NCBI GenBank assembly: GCA_024138025.1
Contig: JAMXBD010001098.1
Span: 186,001 to 250,000, forward strand
Reading direction: 5' to 3'
Origin: Combretum micranthum
Taxonomy: Eukaryota > Streptophyta > Magnoliopsida > Myrtales > Combretaceae
DNA: 64,000 nt
Below the pieces are notes generated by a model. The model did no database searches, had not been told where the DNA came from, and saw only the letters and a program-made list of their open reading frames with translations. Shown here piece after piece: positions 22,594-35,624 of this stretch (its first letter is position 1; the number at the start of each line of letters is the position of its first letter). The position numbers and the translations under genes were made by a program.

Positions 22594-25500
22594 GTCAAAA
22601 ACTACTAATATAGTAGAATAACCATGTGACTTTGGTAAACAAGTCACAAAATCCACAGAAATATCATCCTGCACAATCTCTTGAGTTGGCAAAGGAGCCA
22701 ATAAACTACCTGGTCCTTTAGTATAGTTCTTAATCAATTGACATACAGTACAATCCCTCACAAAAGCTTTGACATTGTGCTCCATACTTTGCCAACAAAA
22801 CTGAGATGATAATCTCTTATAAGTGTTTAACACACTAAAATTCGACTTCGTGCTTCATACTTTGCCAACAAAACTGAGATAATAATCTCTTATAAGTGTT
22901 TAACTCACCAAAATGTCTAGCTATGAGGATGCTATGAAATTCCTCTAATAAAGAGGATTTAATCTCAATTAAGATACTAAATACAATCACCCTTTATAAA
23001 ATGAGAGCCTATTATGCCACATGAGACTCCATTTGATCTAATATCCATGTCTAATATCTTTAATCAACTTTTGAAAAGCTCGAATTTCAATATACTCAGT
23101 TCTAATGTTCTGTGAAATTATGGCATTAAAAAAGCCTAATGAAATGAAACATTGTCTAGAAAATGCATTAGCTACAATATTTTCATGACTTGATTTATAC
23201 ACAATGGTATAATCATATCCAACAACTTCGTAAGATAATTATGTTGTTATGGCATATAAATTACTTGAGAAAGCAATATTTTCAAACTCCTATGGTGAGT
23301 TATAACTAGAAAATGAGAACTAAGGAGATATTATTTTCATTTTCAAACTGCTTCCTCTACTACATGCAACTCCCTAACATAAGCTAAAGCTTTGGTTAAA
23401 TGTAAAGGAAGATTTTTACTAAAGTATACAATAGGATGATTATCTTGTAACAAAACTGCATCTATGCCCATACCTAATGCATTAGTCACCACAAAAAATT
23501 TTTTAGTAAAATTTGGAAAGGACAAAATAGGAGCATGAATTAGAGAGTCCTTTAGCTTGTTAAAAATTACCACAGCTTAATTAGTCCACTCAAAAGCATC
23601 CTTCTTCAACAAATTTGAAAAGGGTAAGAAATGTTCTCGATTGTTTGATATTGTCAAGAACCAGCCAGTTTTGAACATCTTCAATCTTCAATAGTTTTCA
23701 TCTAACTTTACCATCACAACGATATGACCAAGATACTCTATGGTGGTCTTACCAAATGCACATTTAATTTTCTTTAAAAAGAGAGTGTTATTAGGTAGAA
23801 TTGTCTGTACTTGTTCTGAATGTGCAATATGTAACTCTAAAGTCAATCTATAAATCAATATGTCAAAAAAACAAGAAGCACAAAAATAGACAAATTGGTG
23901 AAGAAAATACTTAAAAGTTCAGTATGATAAACTGAAATGTAGCTAGAGCTTTACTCAATCTGAATGGCATTACTTATAATATGTAATGCCCTCCATGAGT
24001 TCGAAAAGCCATTTTTCTACATCATTAGGATGTAATAGATTTAATGGCCGACATGTAAATCAAGCTTAAAAGATATTGAACCACCTTCAATTCACCCCAA
24101 TAATTCATCTATAGTTGATATAAGTAATTCACCCTTAATTGTTCCTTGATTTAATGTGCGATAGTCAATGCAAAAGTGCCATGAACCATCCATCTTGCTC
24201 ATTAGTAAAAACTAGATAGAAGAATGGGTTATTGCTATATTGAATTATTGTTTACTCCAACATTTTTTAATTTGTCACTCAATTCCTTTTTTGAAAGATT
24301 GGATTTATATGGCTTGACATTTATTGCAAAAACCCCATTAGTCAGGTGCATATGATGTTAACATCCCTTAAAGGTGATACCAATGAAGGTGTCTTTAAAA
24401 TGTGAGAAAATTTGCCTAACTTCATCGATTAGGGTATATCAATAGAATTCTCTTATATATTATCCTCAATTTAAGCAACATGTTAATAGTAAGTTACAAT
24501 AGCATCTATTTGAAAATTCCACCCAACATGATGAGAAATTGGTTCAGCCACTTTTTATTAGCCAAACAAAGTAACTTGACAACCTTGGTGTAAAAATTGT
24601 ACAGAGAATTAATTATCAATTGTAAGTAGTCTCATCTCTTGAATCATTAAAAACCTAAACCCTGTCAGCCGCTTAAATAGGAAGGACATAAAAAGTAGCG
24701 AAAAATTCAAACCCTTGCCTTTTGAGTTTAACATCCTTATATTGTCCTTCACATTATAACTTATGATCATTACATTTATTACATTGAATGTAGGTGCAAG
24801 TCGTACAAATAATCTTAAATGTTTGGCAATACAAGATTACACAAAATCGTTAGTGCATCATTAATGAATCAACACAAAAACTTGGTACTTTTAAACTTTG
24901 CCAAAAAACTATAATGTTCTTGGCACCATTTCACCATGCGATGCATGATAACTAATAGCATAGGTGTCTTCAATATGTTCCACTTGGGTATGTCCTCTAG
25001 TTCATGAGTTATTGTGAATTTTCATTTGAAAGTTGCAAAAGGGAGTTTAGCTTTGCACTTGTGATTTGATTAAATTTCTCATCACAATTAAAGAAAAGCC
25101 CTTACTCTCTTTTTGCTTGCATTTCTTTTATTGTCAGTTGTTTTATTGGTAAAACTGGAACATTTGGTTTGGTCAATGTTTGGTTTGTGTGTAGGTTTAT
25201 GTTTGGTTTAAAGTGGATGAGTTATAATATGTTTGTTTAGAAGTGTATGTAAGTTTAGAAAATTGCAAATTTAAAGAAGAAAGAGCGGAAATAGAAGCCT
25301 TTTGGTATTTTTTATACGTATTAAATTGGTCATTTAATTTGTCCTCATGCATTCTTGCTAGCCAAATGGCATCAACTAACGAATGTGATTTGGAAATATG
25401 CTTGGTGCAGCTTTTATTCTGATATAAAGCAACTCAGAGAGCCCCACTATTTAGTTTGATGATGTTTCAAACTAAGATTGATACTAAAAAATAGTGGTGG

Positions 25501-25976
25501 TTTGCACTAATTTGGAGAAATTGCCTTATACATCTTCATATTTGGATAGACCAAATCTTATGGATAAAGCTTCAATGAAATTTTTCCAAGAACTTAACTA
25601 CTAATTCATGTACATCCACTAGTGCCATTGCAATGCATCACCATATAATATAGAGTTTGAAATGGTAATTCTATGCTTCTTTTTTTGATGAAATGTAAGG
25701 ACTTAGTCGACTTTAAAAAGTCATTCCAATACATTGACTCTAGAGAACTTAGGTATCTACACTTTGATACTTCTAAGTAATGCTTCAATCTTGAATATGA
25801 GCATCTAGCTATTTTTTATTGATTCTAATTCAATATAATCTTGTCCATACGAGAAGATATTTGGGTTAAAGTTTCTTATTGCCACCAATGAATGTTTTGA
25901 AATTCCATATCACCAATTTGTGAATGACTTCTTGTAACTAGAACCATTGTTGGCATCAAATGAGAACACGCTGAAT
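22594..25976 (-). pseudogene. E1 gag-pol remnant (U2 copy)
   Basis: The minus-strand order matches U1. Integrase zinc-binding end and core start lie at 22579-22833 (VKAFVRDCTVC, then a QDDISVDFVTCLPKSHGYS stretch). RNase H lies at 23343-23573 (a SFPNFTKKFFVVTNALGMGI stretch; N replaces the usual catalytic Asp, then a VLLQDNHPIVYFSK stretch). Reverse transcriptase lies at about 23600-24260, protease at about 24640-24960, and gag at about 25000-25960. Stops and shifts are frequent. About 72 bp of the zinc-binding region is tandemly duplicated (22769-22840 and 22841-22912), a change shared with U3 but absent from U1. Confidence 0.75.
22769..22912. repeat. 72-bp tandem duplication in E1 integrase (U2)
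   Basis: Two adjacent near-copies share TGCTYCATACTTTGCCAACA and AATCTCTTATAAGTGTTTAA. U3 has the same duplication near 38876-39020, and U1 has a single copy near 6600-6670. It is a marker grouping the 5' parts of U2 and U3. Confidence 0.8.
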
Positions 25977-27220
25977 TGTTAAATGCCTACTCCCTTCAGC
26001 CATTATCTTCAAGCACGGTTGTCTCAGTAGGATATAAAATCTCTTTTTCTCTTCTATATCATTTTTAGAAACCTTCGAACCTTCCACATATAAGCTCCTA
26101 CAATCCCTAGATCTTCTTCTATAGATCCCTCTTACTTTCTTACATTTTAATGTATGTTAGATGTTTTCGGTGTGTGCAGGTGAACAAGATAAAAAGGATT
26201 GTGGTTATTCAAGCTACTAGATGCTCGAAGATTTGTTGATTAGGTTATTATATCTATTAGTTACAATTACTATTTAGTTACTTTCAACTACATTTGTTGT
26301 TGTAGAGCATTTATTTCAGTAATTAGGCTTGGAGCCCAATTTAATACAAAGAATTGTCTTTTGAGCTAGTGAGAGGGCCTAGAAGACGGGTTCAATAGGA
26401 ATATTGTATGGAGATTTGACTTGGTAGGCTTAAAATGAGAACCATTGAACCAGTTCATTCGGCTCTCGTCCTAATTTGGTTTTCTTGTGCATGAAAAGTA
26501 GACTCCAATAAGTATTTTTATATGCTAATTTAGACTTTGTTTGGTTAAATAGGCTTATCTAGAATAAAATAAGCATATATCTATTTTATTAAAGATGGGC
26601 TATTTTCATAAGAAAATGAGCTCCTTTTATATTATAAAAGTCCTCATCTATTCCATGCTCACATACATAAAAGAAGGGATGGATTCTGGCCATCGAATTC
26701 GCGGAAGAAATCTAATGGTTGCAAGTAATGCTTTATCTCAACCATCCATCCAAAGTCATCCGACAGCTATTACTACTAGTATCCAACATCTATAAATAAG
26801 ATGTTTCTCTTTTCATTTGGCGAGGATTCTGCATATTACTAAAATTGAAAGTAATGCAAAAACTCTAATGAAATAACAATAAAAAGAATCAAAGTAACTA
26901 TTTCATAAAGAACGAGTTAAGAATGATAAAATCTATCTGATTTAATTTTCTATCACACTCATGCACTCGAGAAACCGGGTTTACGTATTCCTCCTTCCAT
27001 GTCTCTCTCTTCAACATCTACACACGTGTCATCAGTTCAAGACTTCTCTCTAGTCAATACCATGTTTATCGTACACGATAGGTCAACGGTAGCAACCGCA
27101 CCATACAGTTGCTTAATTACCAATCTACTCATTAGTCTACTAACTCAAACGCACATTATGTTGACTAATTTTTCATCCATGTAAGAATATGTCTTGTTTG
27201 TTTCTCTATTGTAATATACA
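25977..27220 (-). mobile_element. E1 5' LTR (U2 copy)
   Basis: This 1244-bp counterpart of 9807-11052 starts TGTATATTACAATAG on the minus strand at 27220 and ends near 25977. A symmetric TTTTATATTATAAAAG word near 26622-26640 is the likely minus-strand TATA element. Confidence 0.78.
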
Positions 27221-28698
27221 AATTCCAGTAAAATAACGATATATGAATAACTTTATAAGTAGTATGCATAATCATTATCATTTGTCAAAAATATATACAT
27301 ATTAATATTTGGTCATCACCCACTAGACATTTAGTGTATTAATAAAATTGAATCTTTTTTTAAAGAAACTTTCAATTATTACTATAAAAGTTATTGATTT
27401 ATATCATGAGACCCATAGAATAAATGTGAAAAAAGAAATTATATATTTTAAGATCTTTTAAAAACCAATTTTTGATGTACCATTACCTTCCAACCCGGGG
27501 CTCCGAAAGCTGGCCGCGGAACCTATTTCCTTTTATCAATCAATCTTCTTTCAATGCCAAAGTGAAAATTGGATGAAGTCCCAAGGGTTCAGTGCCTTTC
27601 TATTCATTTATTAAATGTAACACAGCACCACCTGTCCCCATAGACCACATACGTGTTCATAGACTCTATCCAGGTGTTATCGCCGCACGGAAGCGATTCT
27701 TTCAATAATTGAGCCCAACTAATAAATAATATTATTTATGAAGAACTTGGACAGATTTTTTTTTTTTTGGCCACATCTTGGACAGATTTAAAAAAAACAA
27801 AAAAAAAAATGGCCATTCGTGTGCACAATATCCTATGCCTAACTTTTCTCATAAAGAATTAATCTCCTATTATACAACCCCAACTGCCATTTAAAAATCT
27901 AATGGTAGAAATAAAGTCAGATCATGATTCTCTTTTTGAGCATACTTTCTTAGTAGTGTTTTATATTAGTGATGCTCTCGAGGTTCTGCAATTTGAGACA
28001 GGGATGACAAAGTCACATCATGAAGACGGAACAGTTTAAATTGTACATCTAATAAATCCTTTTAATGAATCTCCGGGGTACTTGGCAAGTTTCTTGAAAA
28101 AAAGGTTTTCTTACAAAAAAAAAAAAAAATCTAAATTTTAGAAATAAAAAAGTTATTTTTTTAATATAATTTTTTATCATAAAATTTACTATTACTGATT
28201 CTATAATATAACTTATTCTTCATCGTAAAATTTTTATCTATGAAAACTAATTTTTTCTATAATGATTTATAATATAATCATATTATTTTGGTTTTTCAAA
28301 CAAGACATATTAGGTATGAATCTTTTTTTTATTATAATTATTAAAAAACAGTTTTTACTATTTTTAATATTAATTATATTATTTTGAGATTATATAAATA
28401 TCAAAAAAGTTTTTAAGAAATATTTAATATTTTAAACGTTAAGGTACCCGTTACTATTTTTTTATTATAAAACACATAATGTGGCATCATCGGAGGCAAT
28501 GCGGCGTGGTGATTATCCATTTTGTAGGAACTCCTCATTGTCACAATTATTATTAGGGTTATGGACTGATAATATAATAAAATATTGAGAGGTTTGTTGG
28601 CCTAGGATGTGACAGTGTTAGTAATTTCCTAGGAGTGCCCACATTGCCTTCACATGTTATACCATATTGTGATAAGCAGTGTTGTCTCCTTTGGTTCC
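27221..28698 (+). promoter_or_regulatory. Upstream region of DUF241 copy G2
   Basis: Homologous to 11053-12550. It retains the GCTCCGAAAGCTGGCC block near 27500 and the GTGTGCAC word near 27815. It has a local duplication of CTTGGACAGATTT around poly-T and poly-A runs at about 27745-27810. No coding sequence is seen. Confidence 0.5.
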
Positions 28699-28706
28699 TA
28701 TATATA
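28699..28706 (+). promoter_or_regulatory. TATA box of G2
   Basis: TATATATA in the same context as in G1, 72 bases before the former start codon. Confidence 0.65.
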
Positions 28707-28777
28707 GAGATTCATTCTTAAAAACTTAGAAACCACCCCACCAATCAAAAGAAACAAATAAACACTAAAAGGAAACA

Positions 28778-29666
28778 ATGGCAAGTGTTTTTGGAATGAA
28801 GAAGAATCAGTTCCAGGTTAGATCCATTAGCTTGCTTTCCAGGTCTCATCCTAGTACCGTTGGCGTTGAGGAGCAGCTTAATAAGATCAAATCCTGGGAG
28901 ACAACTCCAACTCTGTCTCTAGGATCAATCCAATCTGGTCTTGATGGATTGGTAAATCTGTACCTTTCGTTGGATGAGCTTCTCAACTTGGGAACCACAC
29001 AAGAAATCCTGTCAAATTACAAGACTAAGAAATGTGTGGATGAACTATTGGACGGGTCGGTTAATCTTGTAGACATCTGTGGGATCACAAGGGAACTTGT
29101 TTTGCATATTAAGGAACAGTCCAAGTGCTTCAGTCTGCACTACGCCGACGGAAGGGAGATTCGAGCATTGAGACGTCAATCCAGGACTATACCAAATTTA
29201 GGAAGAAATCGAAGAAGGATGCCAAGAAGCTGGTTAGTGAATTGAAGCAAATGGATAACAAACTCGGGACATCCTCTTCTTCTCTGCTTGAACAAGACGA
29301 CCACCTTAGCAGTGATAAGGGTACTAAGAGAAGTCAATGTTTCGAGCAGTTTCATGTTCCAATCCCTTTTGTCGCTTGTTTCGGAGACGAAGGAGGCCAA
29401 CAAGTGGTCTATCATGTCAAGATTGGTGCACAAGGGACCATAGCCAGTGAAGAAAAACTTGGAGCTGGTAATGAATTAGCATCTGTGGATGCATCCTTGT
29501 GGAGATTGAGCTCGAATGAAGCAATGGACGCGGAGAAGATCCACATTGTTCAGAAGCAACTGGAGTCTCTTGATATCAGCATTTCAAGCCTTGATGTTTG
29601 CCTAGAATGCGTCTTTAGGCGATTTATTAAGACAAGGAGTTCTCTGTGAATATAATCTCTCAATAG
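28778..29666 (+). pseudogene. DUF241 copy G2, frameshifted
   Basis: Aligned with G1, the first ~112 codons are in frame and near identical. One base is then lost around 29115 (the IKEHAQ region), so the frame runs to a stop ending at 29245. Two bases are lost near 29304 (after DDHL), which temporarily restores the original frame. Another base is lost near 29437 and a fourth loss near 29647 creates an early stop that would remove the last residues. Codons between the lesions still match G1 closely, including the C-terminal CLECVFRRFIKTR. Either this copy decayed recently or the bases were lost in sequencing. Substitutions in the first half are shared with G3 (Met at codon 7, NYKTKK, SVNLVD). 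Confidence 0.88.
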
Positions 29667-30589
29667 GGTAATTTCCTCTTATCAAAGAAATTTTTAGACT
29701 AGGTGAGGCATCCAAGCGTTTTCTGAATGTGTAAATACGAAAATTTTGTACATGTATTTGAGTCCATACAATACTTGATATATAGAAAAGTGAATTTTAC
29801 TTGCAAATTTGCTGTTGTTTAATTTATTTTTCAGTTCATTGTCTTGTTTGTGGAGGAATATCTTTGCATTCATTTAGTGAACGTTTCTCGGCTTAATTTC
29901 TTTAGAATCGAATTTTTATGCCTTAGGGGAAGTTTCTTGGTTGGAAATCTTTTAATTTCTTAAAAGAAATTACTTAGAGATGGAATTGATCTATTATTAA
30001 ATTGCATCCACCTTATAAGTTATAATAACAGATGTTTATAAGATATATTGGCCTCGATTTATCTTATGTTTTATATGGATGTGTCATCAAATGTTTCACT
30101 AAATTGGTATGTACAAATATGTTCTGCGGTGAGGACTGTTATTTAATTATTTTATGGTAAATTAAGCTTCGACCTTTTTTTTTTTTTTTCGTCATAGATG
30201 CAATTTGTGTGTTGAGATCTATTTCAACTTAATAAGTGGACAAGATTTGTTGTTGAGCACTAATCCTTCGTTAATTTTGATAAACGGTATAAACGCTAGT
30301 TTCATTTATTATCCAATAATTAATATCATATTTAATTATGATTGAATCACTAAAATAATAATATTTTAATTATTCTATTTATTTTAACGGTTAGATAATT
30401 TATTGAATATTCTATTTACGGGACGTAGAACAAATTAATGTTGTGCATATGATGCGATTACTTTCACTTTTACAAAAGGTAACTTGAGGTTAAAATGCAA
30501 ACCACAAAAATGGTCAAATTTTCTATAATCAAATCAAGAGAAAAATAAAATATGAAAAAAAAAATGAGATAACCAAATTTAATAGAATT
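29667..30589. other. 3' flank of G2
   Basis: Homologous to 13521-14423 and closer to it than to the U3 flank, for example at CTTAGAGATGG and CATCAAATGTTTC. It ends at AGAATT, where E2 begins. No gene is seen. Confidence 0.6.
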
Positions 30590-31440
30590 CTATAAGCCAA
30601 TAGCTAGAAACGAAGTTCAGGAGACGGAGGAGCAGTTAGTGACACGCTATATTAGAGGGCTATGGTTGCAACTTCAGGATGCTGTCAATTTGTTGGGCCT
30701 TATTAATGTATCAGCTACGCATCAAAGGGCTTTGATTGTCGAAATGCAACAAAAGCGATATGAAGCGGTGTATATGGCAGTAGGGCAACAAGTAGTGCCA
30801 GTAGTGGTGTGAACCGTCCTGGAAGTGGAGTCACAGGTAGTAGTGCTACGAGGCGTTTTAGTAAGCTTAACACTAGCGACCCTAATAAAGTGCTTTAAAT
30901 GTGATGTAGTTGGTCACCGCTAGGCAGATTGTAAAAAGGAGGGAAAGAAAGCACTTTTTATTGAGGATGAAGATGAGGAAGATGATGAGGAGCTTTTTGA
31001 AGCAGGAGACAATGGTGAGCTAGTTTATGATGAAGAATATGTTGAAGAAGAGCTTGTGATCGGAGATGGTAGAGATAATCTACTTGTTGGGCGGTCATGT
31101 ATGACTCCCAAGGCAGTTGAGGAAGAGTGGCTTAGAAACAATATCCTTTAGACCACTTGTACCATTTTAGGTAAGATGCGTTGATTCGTGATTGACTCTA
31201 GTAGTTATGAAAACATCATGCTCTTGTTTCTTTCTTCGTTGGTGTCGAAATTGGGCATTCAACTAGAGCAACACCCAAAGCCTTACAAACTGGCTTGGTT
31301 AAAAAATGATGGTGAGGTAACAGTTTCCAAACGTGCTATTGTTTCTTTCTCCATTGGTTCTAGATACAAGGATATTGTATGGTGTGATGTGGTGGTAATG
31401 GATGCCTGTCACCTGCTGCTAGGGAGACCTTGGTAATTCA
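30590..31440 (+). pseudogene. E2 gag C-terminus and protease (U2 copy)
   Basis: The counterpart of 14424-15270. A gag-like TEEQLVTRYIRGLWLQLQD stretch comes first. The zinc knuckle near 30890-30940 has the same stop as in U1, so the lesion predates the duplication. The acidic stretch follows, then protease at 31188-31436 where the active site reads DSSS rather than DSGS. It ends LLLGRPW. Confidence 0.8.
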
Positions 31441-31599
31441 ATAGGGATGTAATGCATGATGGGAGGGCTAATATGTATAGTTTTGTATACAAAGGGGTGA
31501 AGATTGTGTTGGTACTGAACATGGATTTTATTGAGTCCAAGCTTACTAAACAGAGTGGTGGTAGTAGCTCCAGCATATTATCCTTAGCTAGATTTGAGG

Positions 31600-33010
31600 A
31601 AGAGATACGGATATTGTTTTTGCTTTAGCTAGTAAGGAAGTTGAAGTCTAAGTGGAAGTCTAAGTGGGGCTACGTGAAGTAGCAATTCTGATAATAGAGT
31701 AGTTCTAGGATGTGTTTCCTAAGGATTTACCAGATGGATTACCACCTCTACATGACATTCAACATAAGATAGATCTTGAGCCTGGAGCAGCCCTTCCAAA
31801 TCAACCATATTATCGAATGAGCCTGCAGAATATGAGGAATTGTTGGCTAAGGGCTTTATTAGGGAGAACCTGAGCCATGTGTAGCCTTGGCCGTTTTGAA
31901 ACCTAAGAAGCATGGTATCTGGCGCATGAGTGTAGACAATCGTTCCATTAATAAAATCACTATCAGGTATCGTTTTCCTATTCCTTTCCTAGATGATTTA
32001 CTTGACCAGCTTAGTGGTGGAAAGGTGTTCACTAAACAGGAATTGAAGAGTGGGTATCACCAGATTCATATTCAAGTCAGTGATGAGTGGAAAATGACTT
32101 TTAAGATGCGGAAGGGTTTGTATGATGATTAGTTATGCCTTCGGGTTGTCTAATGTGCCCAATAACTTCATGAGGTTTTAGACCATTCATTGGAAAATGT
32201 GTTAGAGTTTACTTTGATGGTATATTGATTTACAGTGATAACCCTGAAGAGCATTTCAAACATTTGAGGGCTGTTTTTAGTGTGCTACACAAGGAAAAGA
32301 TCTATGCAGCCATGAAAAAGTGTGTGTTTTTTACATTTGAGGTACTTTTTCTTGGTTATGTGATTTCGGACAAAGGCATTGCAGGTTGACAGAACCAAAG
32401 TGGAAGCCATTCAGCAATGGCACAGGCCTAATACATTGACTAAAATTAGAAGCTTCCATGGCCTTGCATCATCTTACAAGTGATACATCCCACATTTTAG
32501 CAGCATTATGACTCTAATAATAGATTGAATGAAAGGAGGTAAGTTTATGCGGTCTAAGGAAGCAAATAGGGCCTTTGAGAAGATAAAGATGCTCCTTACA
32601 ACAACCTCGATATTAGTGCTCCCAGATTTTCATCAACCTTTTGATTTACATGTAGGTGCATCGAAGGTGGGAATTGGGGTTGTGTTGAGCTAGAGTAACA
32701 AATCGGTTGCTTACTATAGTGAGAAGTTGTTAGGGTCAAAATTGCGATTCAACACTTATGACGTAGAGTTTATACTATGGTGCATGCTATTAAGCACTAG
32801 TGGCATTATCTACTTCATAGGGAATTCGTTCTATACAATGACCATAAGGCTCTGAAGCATTTACATAGTCAAGAAAAAGTCTCGGCTAAGCATACTTCTT
32901 AGGTGACCCACTTAGAGTGTTTCACTTTTGTTGTGAAGCATAAATCCAGCATTACAAACAGAGTTGCTAATGCATTGAGCATACACTTGAGCCTTCTGAA
33001 CAAGCTAAAT
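31600..33010 (+). pseudogene. E2 reverse transcriptase and RNase H (U2 copy)
   Basis: The frame 31887-32132 holds [39 protein letters not shown] and GYHQIHIQ. The catalytic motif at 32210-32221 reads YFDG, where U1 keeps YFDD. RNase H remnants follow (about 32640-32990), ending VVKHKSSITNRVANALS. Indels break the frame at different points than in U1, so damage continued after duplication. Confidence 0.82.
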
Positions 33011-34280
33011 GTAGAGGTAATTAGTTTTTATTTTTTTGCTAGTTTGTATGAGACTTATCCCTATTTTTTTGAGATATTGCCTAAGTCAAAGCTGGAGAAA
33101 AGTCCAAGTATTTGTTGCAGGATGGGTTTCTTTTCAGGGGTAATCAATTGAATATTCTAGATTGTAGTTTGCATTCTCTGATCATCAAAGAACAACATGG
33201 TAGAGACATGTGGGAATGAGACAGAACCTTGTAATTGGCACAGGCATCTTATTCCTAGCCAACCATTTGCAAGAGGTAGAGCGCTACGTGCAGCATTGTT
33301 GGATCTGACAAGTGTCCAAAGGGGCAGCTACAAATGCGGGGTTATACATGCCACTACCATCCCTCCACAGCCTTGGATTAATGTGAGCATGGACTTTGTG
33401 TTGGGATTGCGAAGAACACAATGAGGTAGCCACTCCCCATCCCTTCATAGCCATGGATCGATGTGAGCATGGACTTTATGCTAGGATTGCGAAGAACACA
33501 ATGAGATAACGAGTCCATCTTTGTAGTTGTTGACAAATTTTCAAAGATGGTCCACTTTATTCCCTACAAGAACACTACAGCTACTGTGCATGTGGCACAA
33601 TTGTACTTTCAAGAAGTGTACAGATTACATAGGTTTCCTTCGAGCATTGTTTCTAACAGGGATACTAGGTTTCTTAGCCACTTTTGGCATAGCTTATGGA
33701 AGATGGTCAATACTCAGTTGAATTTTGGTAGTGCCTATCATCCATAGATAGATGGAAAAACTGAGGTGGTGAACAGGTCCTTGGGTAATATGTTGAGGAG
33801 TTTGGTGGGTGATCATGTGAATTGTTGGGACTAGAAGCCAAGTCATGCAGAGTTCATACACAACCATGCAATCAATCACAGCTTAAGGTTGATTCCTTTC
33901 CAAGTGGTCTATCATTCCTCATGGTCCACTAAATACTACCATTACCAGATAAAGACCCGAGTTCATGGAAAGCAAGGACTTTCTCCACAATCTTCAAGAG
34001 GTTCACAAAGCTGTATATTAAAACATAGAAAGCACAGGCAAGTACAAAGTGGTTGCTGATAGAAAGAAGAGACATGTAGAGTTTGGTGTAGGGGATTATG
34101 TTTGGATTGTCCTTACTAAAGATAGAATCCCTATGGTTGAATAAACAAACCATCAGCTCGAAAAATTGGTCTAGTGGAGGTTATGAGAAGATTAACCCTA
34201 ATGCCTACCAGTTAAACTACTAGCCACATTACAACTGTGACGTATTCAATGTTAAATACCTTACTCCTTACCATGGTGAT
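33011..34280 (+). pseudogene. E2 integrase (U2 copy)
   Basis: The counterpart of 16831-18140. Short frames at 33197-33424 (ending MDFVLGLRRTQ), 33527-33747 and beyond keep the catalytic-core landmarks. The TAG stop after AYHP lies at the site where U1 has TAA. The ~85-bp tandem duplication of the VSMDFVLGL region is present (about 33345-33507), so it too predates the duplication. Confidence 0.78.
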
Positions 34281-34883
34281 GATTCAAATTAATAATATTC
34301 AAGGAAAAATTCTTTCCACCCTAGGGAGGATGATGCGGTGGAAGAAATTACACATAATTATTTGGAAAAACGTAAAATTAAACAATGTCAGTTTCGTAAT
34401 TTTGGAAGGTTGCAGATTTTCATGTTGCAGGTCCATATTCAGAAGGAAAATGTGCCAACAAGTAAAACTCATAGCTTCGCTCATGACGTATATAGTTTTT
34501 CAAGAAAATTGGATTGTTTAGGCCTTTAAAACTACGTTTTTTACTACTTCGGTAATTTTTCCCTATGTTATATCTTTTTATAGCAAAGTTCGTTTTAATT
34601 GCCGTCTGTGACATTTATTCTGTATTTTAATATATTTCCTTTCGAGCTGATTATTAGAGATATTTTCTTTTTTGGAAGAAAGATGTGTTTTCTCTTATAT
34701 TGTGCGCCTTAGGGGAAAAGAAGATAGATTATTGATTGAATGAAATTATATCGAGCATGTTCTGCTCTTCTCTCCCAAGATTCAAATTTTATTGTGGTAA
34801 TTTCAAATTTTGATGCTAAGCCGGGTATTCGTGTGCGGAGCAACGTCTTGCGATAAAACCATTTTCGTATCCAATGCATCATG
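34281..34883 (+). mobile_element. E2 3' end, probable LTR remnant (U2 copy)
   Basis: Non-coding sequence homologous to 18141-18780. Overlapping frames of 60-94 codons on both strands here differ between copies and match no domain, so they are not genes. It ends where U3 starts in an A-rich run. Confidence 0.45.
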
Positions 34884-35189
34884 AAAAAAAAAAGAAAAAG
34901 GAAATAAAGGGAAAAAATGAAAAAAAAAAACCCTTAAAAATAGGTTAGCTTAAGAAAAACATCAAAACCAACCCAAAGTTTCTAAATTTAAACATATTAA
35001 ATTACTTGTTGTTTTAAAGTTGAAATAAAACAAATATGTGTAAAATTACTACACTACAATTCTATTACCGATTCTACCATTTCTACTATGTAGAACGTGA
35101 GTCCATGTGAGTTTGCTCCAAAATGATTTTGCATGCTAGTTGAATTAAAATCGCATCATCAACTTGTAAACTTGTAGAAATGTACTAGT

Positions 35190-35624
35190 TGACTTGCAAG
35201 TTTAACAACCATGCCTTGTGCACATAGGAATAGTGAGGAATTTGCATCTATAAACCACTTTTGAAGGAGACATCTAAGCTCCTTCATGTATCAAAGTATT
35301 ATGAGCAAATTCAGCCCATGAAAGATATTTAAACCAAGTAGTGGGAGCATCTAACCCAGCCTCTCAAATATCGTTGAATCACCCTATTAATCACTTCTAT
35401 CTACCCATTTGATTGAGAATGGTATGCGCTACTCTTAGCAAGTTTAGTTCCACTCAATCGAAGCAATTCCTTCTAAAAAGCACTAACAAAAATAGGATCC
35501 CTATATGATACTATGGATTTATGAAAAACATGATGTTTCACTACAAGTTGCAAAAACAAATGAGCCACTTTTGATGTTGTAAAACTTTCATCCAAAGCTC
35601 CCATATGACGTTTTTAAATAATTT
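35190..35624 (-). pseudogene. E1 integrase core fragment (U3 copy)
   Basis: The counterpart of 5691-6133 and 19056-19516, reading the same decayed integrase core end on the minus strand with further shifts. Confidence 0.7.

Larger units (their letters stand above)
18781..34883. repeat. Tandem segmental duplication, unit U2
   Basis: Second direct repeat, running from the purine-rich run at 18781 to the end of the second E2 copy. Its 5' part shares the solo LTR and a 72-bp tandem duplication with U3. Its 3' part shares the E2 fragment and many single-base variants with U1. See the findings for the hybrid interpretation. Confidence 0.9.

Noticed and set aside
34237..34614. Cluster of overlapping frames on both strands after E2 integrase
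   Set aside because: They fall in the E2 3' end. The U1 copy does not keep the same frames, so they are chance frames in a retrotransposon tail.
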